Below the pieces are notes generated by a model. It saw nothing but the letters and a program-made list of their open reading frames with translations. It searched no databases and was not told the origin of the DNA. Shown piece after piece: positions 1-5,633 of a stretch of DNA of 9,455 nt. Numbering within the stretch: the first letter of the stretch is position 1; the number at the start of each line of letters is the position of its first letter. Made by a program: the position numbers and the translations under genes. This DNA comes from Treponema sp. (GTDB taxonomy: Bacteria > Spirochaetota > Spirochaetia > Treponematales > Breznakiellaceae): contig WQWD01000078.1 in NCBI GenBank assembly GCA_009785545.1, positions 1 through 9,455 on the forward strand. The letters are read 5' to 3'.

Positions 1-5
1 GTTAT

Positions 6-3000
6 ATGAAAAAAAATAAATTGGTTGTTTTTATCTTAATTGGTTTTTTGTGTTTTGGCTTTTCTGTCTGCCATAATTCGATTATGGAAAGCTGGTGGCC
101 GGAAGGAACTTCTACAGATTCACCGCCGCCGCCGCCACCACCACCACCTCCGCCTCCGACTCCTCCAAGCGGCGGAGGCGGAGTAAATTTTGGTGTTGTC
201 AAACTTTATCTGGATTTTGAACCAGACTTTAATGCGGGAGAAGGTCCTTCTCCGCAAGAGATCAAAGTTGAGTGGGGCAGCGCTATTGGGAGAATACGCC
301 CGATAGTAAGAAATAATTACGGTTTTGTCGGCTGGTTTGATGAGGCAGACAAAGAGTGGAATATTGAAACTCGCTCTATAGAAAAAGCTGACGATGTTAA
401 CGGTGACGGTTTCATTACGCTTACAGCCAAATGGAGTATTAATGTTCGTACAGTAAGTTTTAATACAAACGGCTCCCCTTCGGTTATACCAGATCAGGTT
501 GTAGCTCATGGAGCTAAAGTTATCCAACCTGTCATGCCGCTGCCGGACAACGAAGATTCGGAATCGCCGACTTACGGCAAAGGGTTTGTCGGCTGGTTTA
601 ACAATCCCGGTTTTACAGGCGCTGCATGGAACTTTGCGAGTAACACAGTTGCCGCTGACATGACGCTTTACGCCAAGTGGGACGATAATTTTTGCGTTGT
701 AGATTTTGATTCAAACGTCGGAACAAGGCCTGATGGTTTTACACGGCTTACGCATACTCAATTTATAGCAATACATGAGGGCAGAGTTCAGGATCCCGGG
801 CCTCTTGTTAAACCGGGTTATTCATTTTCCGGCTGGTACGACAATCCGGGGTTTTCAGGCTCTGCATGGAACTTTGCAAATGATCCTGTACCAAACACCG
901 ATTCTCTAACACTTTACGCTTATTGGGTTGTAAATACATACATCGTATCATTTGTGACAAGCCCAGTAACTGCGGAAATACAGATACAGGAAATAGACCA
1001 CGGCGAAAACGCTGTTAAGCCGCCGGCACTAGAACCGCCGGAAGGTTATTATTTTGCGGGCTGGTATGATAACAGCAATTTTTTTGGAGATCCATGGGAT
1101 TTTGAGAATAACGCTGTTTTAAACACTATGACATTATTCGCCAAATGGAACAGAATTGTTTATACTGTAACTTTTGTGCCCTATGTAATTCCCGATCATG
1201 TAAATGTTCCGCAGCCCAATGCGATCACTATAGACCCTCAGTTGGTAGAGCATGGTGAGCGAGTTATCCGCCCAGCCAATCCTCCGCAATTGGGAGACGG
1301 TCGTGACTTTAACGGCTGGTTTACCAAAGACGGGACAGATAATGATTGGGGTAAACAATGGGATTTTTCGAACGACACAGTCACCGAAGATATAAAACTT
1401 TACGGCAGATTCATTCCGCAGACTCGCACTATAGTTTTTAATCTCAATGGCGGCAGCTCCGGAGGGGCTACTCATTTTACAATACCTATAGGCAACCAAA
1501 TTCTGAATCCGGGGAACCCGACAAGAACCGGTTACAATTTTGCTGGCTGGTTTTTGGAGCCTGATTTTACCGGCAGCCGTGTAACATTTAATGCATCATT
1601 AAGAGTTGAATCTCCTGATATTGTCATAGGTATGGAGCCTTTGTATTTTTACGCCGCGTGGATAACAAGTAATCATTTTATTACGTTTAACATTTTTGAA
1701 GATACTACAATAGAATATGAGACTATGATCGAAGTCAAACAAGGAGAAAGAATTTCCAGACCGATTATAGAGGCAAAACCAGGTTACTATTTAGACGGCT
1801 GGTATACAGTCAACGGAAATTCTCACGCTGATGGCTGGCATGAAAGTTACCTATGGAATTTTAATTACGGTATAGTTCATAGCCCTGTCGATTTATATGC
1901 CAGATGGCTTCCGTCGGAGTACATTGTCAAGTTTCATCTTGGAACTCCGCCATCGACTTGGAGCTTTAACGATTCTGTTCATGGTTCTGTTTTGCAAAAT
2001 TCTCTGAATCAGCGGCAGCATTTAAAGGTTGACAGCAATGGGGAAAAAGTAATAATAGAACCCTTTATCCCGGCGCTGCCAGCAGAGCCGACTTTGTCGC
2101 CGAATGAAACCGGCTACTGGTCTTTTCTCCGCTGGGATTATCACACGACAGGCGGCGATGGCAATGTTGACAGAGCTAATCTTGCTCAATGGGATTTTAA
2201 TTGGTATGTGGGCGAAAAAGAAGATTCGTTAGTAGAAATATCTTACGGTGTATTTGAATTAAATCTTTATGCAAGATGGGTTTCTCCTATGGACGACATG
2301 GACATGGTCTGGGTTCCAAGAGGCAGTTTTGTCATGGGTGATACCAGCGTATCAGGAACCCCTGAGGCTTACCATGCCTTTCCGACACGCAAAGTTACTT
2401 TAGATGGATTTTTCATCGGCAGATTTCTGGTAACGCAAGCAGACTATGCTCGTGTGATGGCAGGCACTTCTAACCCTAATCCAAGTCAATTTTCTGGAAA
2501 CGAAGCTCGTCCCGTAGAAAATGTATCGTGGCATGATGCGGTTTTATTTTCTGAAAAAGTTGGCAGCGGTTTTCGTTTACCCACCGAAGCTGAATGGGAA
2601 TTTGCGGCAAGGGGCGGACATTTTGGAGCGTTGCAAGATAATTTTATATATGCAGGGGGCAACAATCCTGGAACTGTTGCTTGGTACAACGTCACTGTTC
2701 AAGCGCAGCCCGCAGGTTTCAAAGCTACTCAGCCGGTAGGAAGCAAAATGCCCAATCAATTGGGTATTTTTGACATGAGCGGAAATGTGTCTGAATGGGT
2801 TGCGGATTGGTTTGCGGCGTACTCAAGTCTGATCCCTGCAAACCACTTTACAAATCACCCGATAGATTGTGCGATCTGCGTTAACCCCAAAGGCCCTGCC
2901 GGCGGAACAGAGAGAGTCAGGCGTGGCGGAGGCTGGAGTAATGCTGCAGGTAACGTACGAGTTGTTGTACGCAACAGTGATACGCCGGATACCGCTCACT

Positions 3001-3053
3001 GGGCTATTGGTTTCCGCATTGCTCGCAGCCCGTCATCGTCAGATATTTGGTGA
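6..3053 (+). CDS. Large exported protein: Pro-rich tract, eight InlB B-like repeats, C-terminal FGE/SUMF1-like domain
   Basis: Probably a surface or periplasmic adhesin/binding protein; the role is inferred. Residues 1-22 form a signal peptide ending FSVC, a weak spirochaetal lipobox with C22 as possible lipidated Cys. Residues 40-51 are twelve prolines, then TPPSGGGG. Residues 65-758 hold eight modules with the Listeria-Bacteroides repeat pattern (beta strand, HG-x-V-x-x-P, G[YF]-x-F-x-GW[YF], W[ND]F, LYA[KR]W), ending near W143, W225, W307, W381, F469, W552, W634 and W758. Residues about 765-1008 are FGE/SUMF1-like: MVWVPRGSFVMG, RLPTEAEWEFAARGG (857-871), GNVSEW (926-931), RRGGGW (972-977) and GFRIA. 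The Cys pair that aerobic FGE carries just after its GG[SG]-W/Y motif is absent; the only nearby cysteines are C955 and C958. A catalytic formylglycine generator is therefore unlikely and a binding role is more plausible. Only 5 bases precede the ATG, so the ribosome site cannot be judged. Confidence 0.85.
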   Translation: MKKNKLVVFILIGFLCFGFSVCHNSIMESWWPEGTSTDSPPPPPPPPPPPPTPPSGGGGVNFGVVKLYLDFEPDFNAGEGPSPQEIKVEWGSAIGRIRPIVRNNYGFVGWFDEADKEWNIETRSIEKADDVNGDGFITLTAKWSINVRTVSFNTNGSPSVIPDQVVAHGAKVIQPVMPLPDNEDSESPTYGKGFVGWFNNPGFTGAAWNFASNTVAADMTLYAKWDDNFCVVDFDSNVGTRPDGFTRLTHTQFIAIHEGRVQDPGPLVKPGYSFSGWYDNPGFSGSAWNFANDPVPNTDSLTLYAYWVVNTYIVSFVTSPVTAEIQIQEIDHGENAVKPPALEPPEGYYFAGWYDNSNFFGDPWDFENNAVLNTMTLFAKWNRIVYTVTFVPYVIPDHVNVPQPNAITIDPQLVEHGERVIRPANPPQLGDGRDFNGWFTKDGTDNDWGKQWDFSNDTVTEDIKLYGRFIPQTRTIVFNLNGGSSGGATHFTIPIGNQILNPGNPTRTGYNFAGWFLEPDFTGSRVTFNASLRVESPDIVIGMEPLYFYAAWITSNHFITFNIFEDTTIEYETMIEVKQGERISRPIIEAKPGYYLDGWYTVNGNSHADGWHESYLWNFNYGIVHSPVDLYARWLPSEYIVKFHLGTPPSTWSFNDSVHGSVLQNSLNQRQHLKVDSNGEKVIIEPFIPALPAEPTLSPNETGYWSFLRWDYHTTGGDGNVDRANLAQWDFNWYVGEKEDSLVEISYGVFELNLYARWVSPMDDMDMVWVPRGSFVMGDTSVSGTPEAYHAFPTRKVTLDGFFIGRFLVTQADYARVMAGTSNPNPSQFSGNEARPVENVSWHDAVLFSEKVGSGFRLPTEAEWEFAARGGHFGALQDNFIYAGGNNPGTVAWYNVTVQAQPAGFKATQPVGSKMPNQLGIFDMSGNVSEWVADWFAAYSSLIPANHFTNHPIDCAICVNPKGPAGGTERVRRGGGWSNAAGNVRVVVRNSDTPDTAHWAIGFRIARSPSSSDIW
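148..183. repeat. Perfect 11-bp inverted repeat in the Pro/Gly linker codons
   Basis: The arm at 148-158 (CTCCGCCTCCG) is exactly complementary to 173-183 (CGGAGGCGGAG), with a 14-nt loop. The left arm lies in the end of the Pro12 codon run and the right arm encodes the Gly4 stretch that follows. The GC-rich stem would form in the mRNA about 140 nt after the start codon. It may simply result from adjoining CCN and GGN codon runs. Confidence 0.7.
198..2279 (+). repeat. Eight tandem B-repeat (Flg_new/InlB B-like) coding modules
   Basis: Residues 65-758 of the large exported protein are eight tandem modules of roughly 75-125 residues. Each has a central G-[YF]-x-F-x-G-W-[YF] core and an LYA[KR]W-like end. 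Module 5 ends LYGRF instead of W, and module 8 is the longest because of an insertion before its GY core. Most copies are diverged at DNA level, but modules 2 and 3 keep a strongly similar stretch (591-640 against 831-880, about 41 of 50 bases equal), which suggests a more recent duplication. Confidence 0.8.
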
Positions 3054-3068
3054 TGATCGTTTGCAAAT

Positions 3069-3110
3069 AATTGATGGTTCACTCTTGTAAATGAGAGTGA
3101 ACCATCAATT
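3069..3110. terminator. Perfect 17-bp hairpin between convergent genes; putative bidirectional terminator
   Basis: The arm at 3069-3085 pairs exactly with 3094-3110 around the 8-nt loop TGTAAATG. It begins 16 nt after the stop of the large exported protein and lies at the end of the opposing ankyrin gene, whose stop codon (3105-3107, minus strand) sits in the right arm. Neither side has a long T run, only the AATT at the stem base, so it is not a textbook intrinsic terminator. Position and symmetry suggest transcription end or 3'-end protection for both genes. Confidence 0.6.
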
Positions 3111-4046
3111 CCCTGTTCTAATCCATACTTCTTCGTTCCCGGAAAATGATTGATTAGAATCCAGTCTGTAATTGAATGAAAGCCCATCCAGTGTTATTGT
3201 CAGATTATTTCCGATTATTCTAAAGAAGCCGTTAATTACTCTGTTATTCATTGTGTCAATAAAATTGATGTTTCCGGCATTTCTGTTCCCGGAAAATCTG
3301 ATAAACCGATTTTCACCGGAGAGTTGATAAGTTCCCATTTGAAAATCAAAAAATTGATTACCAAGCATAGTCGCAATACCGCCGCTTCTTGGCGGTGTAT
3401 TATCGAAAAATTCTATCGCACCGTGTCCTGTCAGGTAATTATAAATTATATCATTGTTATTTGTTCGGGCAATCGATAGTGCTGTGTCTCCATTTATTGT
3501 CTGCGCATTTATATTTGCGCCGTGCCTCACTAATAATTTTATCAGATCACTATTTTCCCATTTTGAGGCGTATAAAAGAGAAGTCATGCCGTCTGCGTCA
3601 CTTCTTGTTAATGGATATTGGAAATTAACATCAACTCCTGCCTCAATGAATTGTCTTGCTAAATCAAATCTTTGCCTGTTCATAACCAAAAGCAGTATTT
3701 CTCCGTTGGGAACAGCTCCATTTTGTATTAGAAATTGAATCGCATTATTTTGCCTGTTCCTGTCAATTGCGGTAAATAAATCAAATGAAGTTGGGCGGAT
3801 ATTGTACCGTAACAGTAATTCACTTACTCTTAAAGTAGTTTCTCCGGAAGAAAAATTTATGGCAAAATTCATTACAATTCTTTTGTCTGATTCTGACATT
3901 GTTTGTATGTTTGTTCTTATTATATTTTCTATTTGTTCGAGGTCGCTTCTGAACAAAGCATCGATGAAATCCCAGCTAAAATCAATTGCGTATATGTTTC
4001 CAGAGAATAAAACGATCAGAATAATGACAAAAATCTTCTTTTTCAA
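3105..4046 (-). CDS. Secreted ankyrin-repeat protein with C-terminal beta-rich domain
   Basis: A 313-residue exported protein of unknown partner. Residues 1-20 are a type I signal peptide (KKK, hydrophobic core, cleavage probably after NIYA), with no lipobox Cys. Residues about 70-214 form ankyrin-like helix pairs. The clearest copies are 152-184 (DGMTSLLYA, LIKLLVRHGANIN) and 185-213 (NGDTALSIA, NYLTGHGA), while earlier copies are degenerate. Residues about 228-313 are a separate beta-rich domain (MGTYQLSGENRFIRFSGN, NNLTITLDGLSFNYRL, SFSGNEEVWIR) that resembles small lipocalin-like domains of treponemal proteins; that comparison is from memory. The start is TTG at 4046-4044: GGGAGGGG lies just upstream and no in-frame ATG or GTG occurs between it and the upstream stop at 4077-4079. 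A promoter at 4165-4193 would drive it through a leader of about 110 nt that contains a 20-bp hairpin. The stop codon lies in a perfect hairpin. Confidence 0.85.
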   Translation of the reverse strand: MKKKIFVIILIVLFSGNIYAIDFSWDFIDALFRSDLEQIENIIRTNIQTMSESDKRIVMNFAINFSSGETTLRVSELLLRYNIRPTSFDLFTAIDRNRQNNAIQFLIQNGAVPNGEILLLVMNRQRFDLARQFIEAGVDVNFQYPLTRSDADGMTSLLYASKWENSDLIKLLVRHGANINAQTINGDTALSIARTNNNDIIYNYLTGHGAIEFFDNTPPRSGGIATMLGNQFFDFQMGTYQLSGENRFIRFSGNRNAGNINFIDTMNNRVINGFFRIIGNNLTITLDGLSFNYRLDSNQSFSGNEEVWIRTGN

Positions 4047-4049
4047 TAA

Positions 4050-4057
4050 CCCCTCCC
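4050..4057 (-). promoter_or_regulatory. Strong Shine-Dalgarno deciding the TTG start
   Basis: Read on the minus strand this is GGGAGGGG. The GGAGG core ends 5 nt before the TTG at 4046-4044. It supports TTG as the start of the ankyrin gene, since no better in-frame start exists before the upstream stop codon. Confidence 0.7.
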
Positions 4058-4064
4058 AATTCTT

Positions 4065-4085
4065 TTTTATAGTCCTTTAATTTTA
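4065..4085 (-). repeat. 21-nt sequence identical to the der/pgsA junction (copy 1)
   Basis: The 21 bases at 4065-4085 are identical, in the same orientation, to 7656-7676. Read on the minus strand they contain AAAGGACTATAAAA. At 7656-7676 the sequence supplies the der stop codon and the pgsA ribosome-binding site. Here it lies in the ankyrin leader, and its far end touches the base of the 4084-4127 hairpin. Beyond it, a GAATT also aligns if one small gap is allowed. Confidence 0.75.
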
Positions 4086-4127
4086 CTTATTGTACAAGGA
4101 ATTGAATAATTCCTTGTACAATAAGTA
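4084..4127. repeat. Perfect 20-bp inverted repeat with 4-nt loop in the ankyrin leader
   Basis: The arm at 4084-4103 is exactly complementary to 4108-4127 around the loop GAAT. Each arm also contains the 8-bp palindrome TTGTACAA. Neither strand shows a clear T run after the stem, so it is not an obvious intrinsic terminator. In a transcript starting near 4158 on the minus strand it would form a long, stable leader hairpin. It could be a regulator site, an mRNA-stability element or a palindromic repeat element. Confidence 0.75.
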
Positions 4128-4140
4128 TTTACAATCGGAA

Positions 4141-4169
4141 ATAGTCAATTAATAAAATTAATTGACTAT
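4141..4169. promoter_or_regulatory. Perfect 13-bp inverted repeat over the ankyrin promoter -10; putative operator
   Basis: The arm at 4141-4153 (ATAGTCAATTAAT) is exactly complementary to 4157-4169, leaving a 3-nt AAA centre. Its right arm overlaps five of the six bases of the predicted -10 box (4165-4170), and the predicted transcription start would fall near its centre. That placement fits an operator for a dimeric repressor. The window contains no recognisable regulator gene, so the protein that would bind is unknown. Confidence 0.5.
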
Positions 4170-4193
4170 AAAATACTTTTATATATTTGTCAA
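4165..4193 (-). promoter_or_regulatory. Sigma70-type promoter for the ankyrin gene
   Basis: On the minus strand, TTGACA (4193-4188, a full match to the -35 consensus) is followed by a 17-bp AT-rich spacer and TATAGT (4170-4165, five of six matches to the -10 consensus). Transcription would start near 4158, giving a leader of about 110 nt before the TTG start. Confidence 0.65.
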
Positions 4194-4328
4194 TGGACTT
4201 GTTTGACTTGGACTTGCTCGACAACTCGGTCAGTTATCGAACAACTCTAATATTGAATAAGCCATCACTCTAGTTTTATTCCCGGAAATGTTTTACAATA
4301 ATTTTACTACTTATATTGGAGAGATGAG
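4194..4328 (+). other. Upstream region of the DUF2271-like lipoprotein gene
   Basis: This stretch lies between the ankyrin promoter and the lipoprotein start. It holds two direct copies of GGACTTG (4195-4201 and 4210-4216), separated by TTTGACTT, and a GGAGAG Shine-Dalgarno at 4318-4323, 5 nt before the ATG at 4329. I see no convincing -35/-10 pair for the plus strand. TTTACA (4292-4297) with TATATT (4313-4318) is badly spaced and would place transcription start past the ribosome site. Confidence 0.5.
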
Positions 4329-4910
4329 ATGAAAAATATTTTTTTGATAATACTAACAACGATGTTTATGTTTTCCTGCACGTCAAGAACTGTGGCAGAA
4401 TCAGCGCCGCAGCATGAGCAAAGTACAGACAAAGACGCAGTCTTGGAAATTACTTTCACATTTACACGCCTGCGTGGAGTTGCGAGCAATCAATTTGCCG
4501 TATGGGTCGAGGACTCTCAAGGGCAATATGTTACAACACTTTATGCGACACGTTGGACGGCACGTGGAGGCTGGAGGAGGAGGCCGACATCTATTCCTGA
4601 GTGGGTAAGAGCTTCGGGTGCTGCGGAAAGGCCAAGTTATCAGATCGATGCGGTCAGCGGTGCTACTCCCTCAACCGGAACATTAACCTACACATGGGAT
4701 GGCACTGACAGTGAGGGCAGGCTTGTCCCCGACGGCGAATACACGATTATCCTCGAAGGGACTTTACGTTGGGCAAACCAGGTTTACTTCCGCGCTCCAA
4801 TCAACTTAGGTCAAGGGTCAGTGACAGCGGAAGTAACTGTTGAATATGTCGGCGATGCCACAGATGATCGAGCGATGATCAGCAATGTATCTGTGCAGGT
4901 TTTGCGGTAA
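4329..4910 (+). CDS. DUF2271-like exported lipoprotein
   Basis: A 193-residue predicted lipoprotein of unknown biochemical role. Residues 1-17 are a lipoprotein signal with lipobox MFSC (C17). The mature part looks like the DUF2271 family of predicted periplasmic proteins: an N-terminal beta region (VWVEDSQGQYVTTLY, 59-72), the TRWTARGGWRRRP block (74-86), DAVSGATPSTG (107-117), then a FlgD-like Ig turn WDGTDSEGRLVPDGEY (123-138). The family call is from recall of the pattern, not from a search. DAVSGAT matches the D-x-x-[ST]-G-A-T consensus at which ApbE-type enzymes attach FMN covalently, with T113 as acceptor; no ApbE is in the window and the motif may only be structural here. The ATG has GGAGAG 5 nt upstream. 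A second exported protein follows after 10 nt, probably co-transcribed. Confidence 0.75.
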   Translation: MKNIFLIILTTMFMFSCTSRTVAESAPQHEQSTDKDAVLEITFTFTRLRGVASNQFAVWVEDSQGQYVTTLYATRWTARGGWRRRPTSIPEWVRASGAAERPSYQIDAVSGATPSTGTLTYTWDGTDSEGRLVPDGEYTIILEGTLRWANQVYFRAPINLGQGSVTAEVTVEYVGDATDDRAMISNVSVQVLR

Positions 4911-4920
4911 AAGTATTGTT

Positions 4921-5604
4921 ATGAAAAATTTTTTGTTAATTGTTATGGTTTTAGCTTCGACGTCACTGTTTGTTCAAATGGGATTTGCTCATACAGACAT
5001 TGCCCGAATCGTGCCGGGCGCTGAAGCTCAATTGAACGTGCTTCTTAACAGACCGGCTTTGGTATCGCCTGCGGCTGCGGTTCCTCTTGGAAGAAACTGG
5101 TTTAGGCTGGAACTCGACTCTCATATTTTTTCGGATCAAGTCAGTTTAAACCAGGTAAGAGCCGTTTTGTTGGATTTTGAAAATCATGACTCCATATTTG
5201 ACGGAACAAGAAACAGGCGGGAATTAAATATTGTTAGCCGTACTGCAGGTGAAATAATTGCCGACTTTGTTTCCATTACGCCTGCTCCTTTGGGCATCCA
5301 GATCAGAACAAACTATCGTGTTACGATGAGGACAATCGAAAGTACCGATACAAGGTTTGTTTTTGAAATTATACAAACGCCCGAAGACAGCGCTTCCAAC
5401 AGAAATATGAGAAACCATAGAGCGGTTCGTTTTGTAGAAGAAACAATTATTAATGGCAGAACATACACCTATATCAGGCTTTACAGCATAAATGATGTTA
5501 ACGGCAGTATGCTGCCCAACGCAAGGTCTGTTTTCGAGCGCAATGCCGCTCCGGCAAACGAAGAAAATATGCAATTGATAATTAACGCTGCGAAATTGCG
5601 ATAG
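4921..5604 (+). CDS. Exported protein of unknown function, possible START/SRPBCC-like fold
   Basis: A 227-residue protein with a type I signal peptide (MKNFLLIVMVLASTS, cleavage probably after GFA at residue 23). The segment from about residue 68 (FSDQVSLNQVRAVLLDFENHD) through alternating strands to the end, with a C-terminal helix (NEENMQLIINAAKLR), recalls START/SRPBCC lipid-binding domains, in which a helix with a D[FL]xx[HY]xx-type turn is followed by a beta sheet. This is a weak fold-level guess. The frame is open back to an ATG at 4885, but that start would place MYLCRFCGKSIV before the signal peptide and overlap the upstream gene, so 4921 is preferred. No strong Shine-Dalgarno precedes it, which suggests translational coupling to the lipoprotein gene 10 nt upstream. 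It converges on galK with 29 nt between stops and no clear terminator. Confidence 0.75.
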   Translation: MKNFLLIVMVLASTSLFVQMGFAHTDIARIVPGAEAQLNVLLNRPALVSPAAAVPLGRNWFRLELDSHIFSDQVSLNQVRAVLLDFENHDSIFDGTRNRRELNIVSRTAGEIIADFVSITPAPLGIQIRTNYRVTMRTIESTDTRFVFEIIQTPEDSASNRNMRNHRAVRFVEETIINGRTYTYIRLYSINDVNGSMLPNARSVFERNAAPANEENMQLIINAAKLR

Positions 5605-5633
5605 TGATTTTAATATGACAGCCAAATGGATTC

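Noticed and set aside
2..202. Minus-strand frame rich in Gly and Pro opposite the Pro tract
   Set aside because: It is the antisense of the proline/glycine codon runs, has no credible start context, and overlaps a well-supported plus-strand gene.
198..2279. CRISPR or other DNA-level array
   Set aside because: The periodicity is a protein repeat with strongly diverged DNA, lying inside one long open frame.
4084..4169. Insertion sequence or MITE remnant
   Set aside because: The two adjacent palindromes have different sequences, and no transposase or target-site duplication is visible. A repeat element remains possible only if a genome search finds more copies.
4279..4288. TTCCCGGAAA, also present near 3136 and 3286
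   Set aside because: The two other copies encode the repeated FSGN peptide of the ankyrin protein C-terminus, so the intergenic match is probably coincidence.
4292..4318. Plus-strand promoter TTTACA/TATATT before the lipoprotein gene
   Set aside because: The spacer is only 15 bp and the start of transcription would fall at or past the Shine-Dalgarno.
4885..4920. Earlier ATG for the exported protein at 4921
   Set aside because: It would put a polar, Cys-containing extension before a clear signal peptide and overlap the lipoprotein gene; 4921 begins with the expected MKNFLLI.
5605..5633. Terminator between the exported-protein gene and galK
   Set aside because: The 29-nt gap has no stem of useful length. 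A T run occurs at the galK end on the minus strand, but without a preceding strong hairpin.
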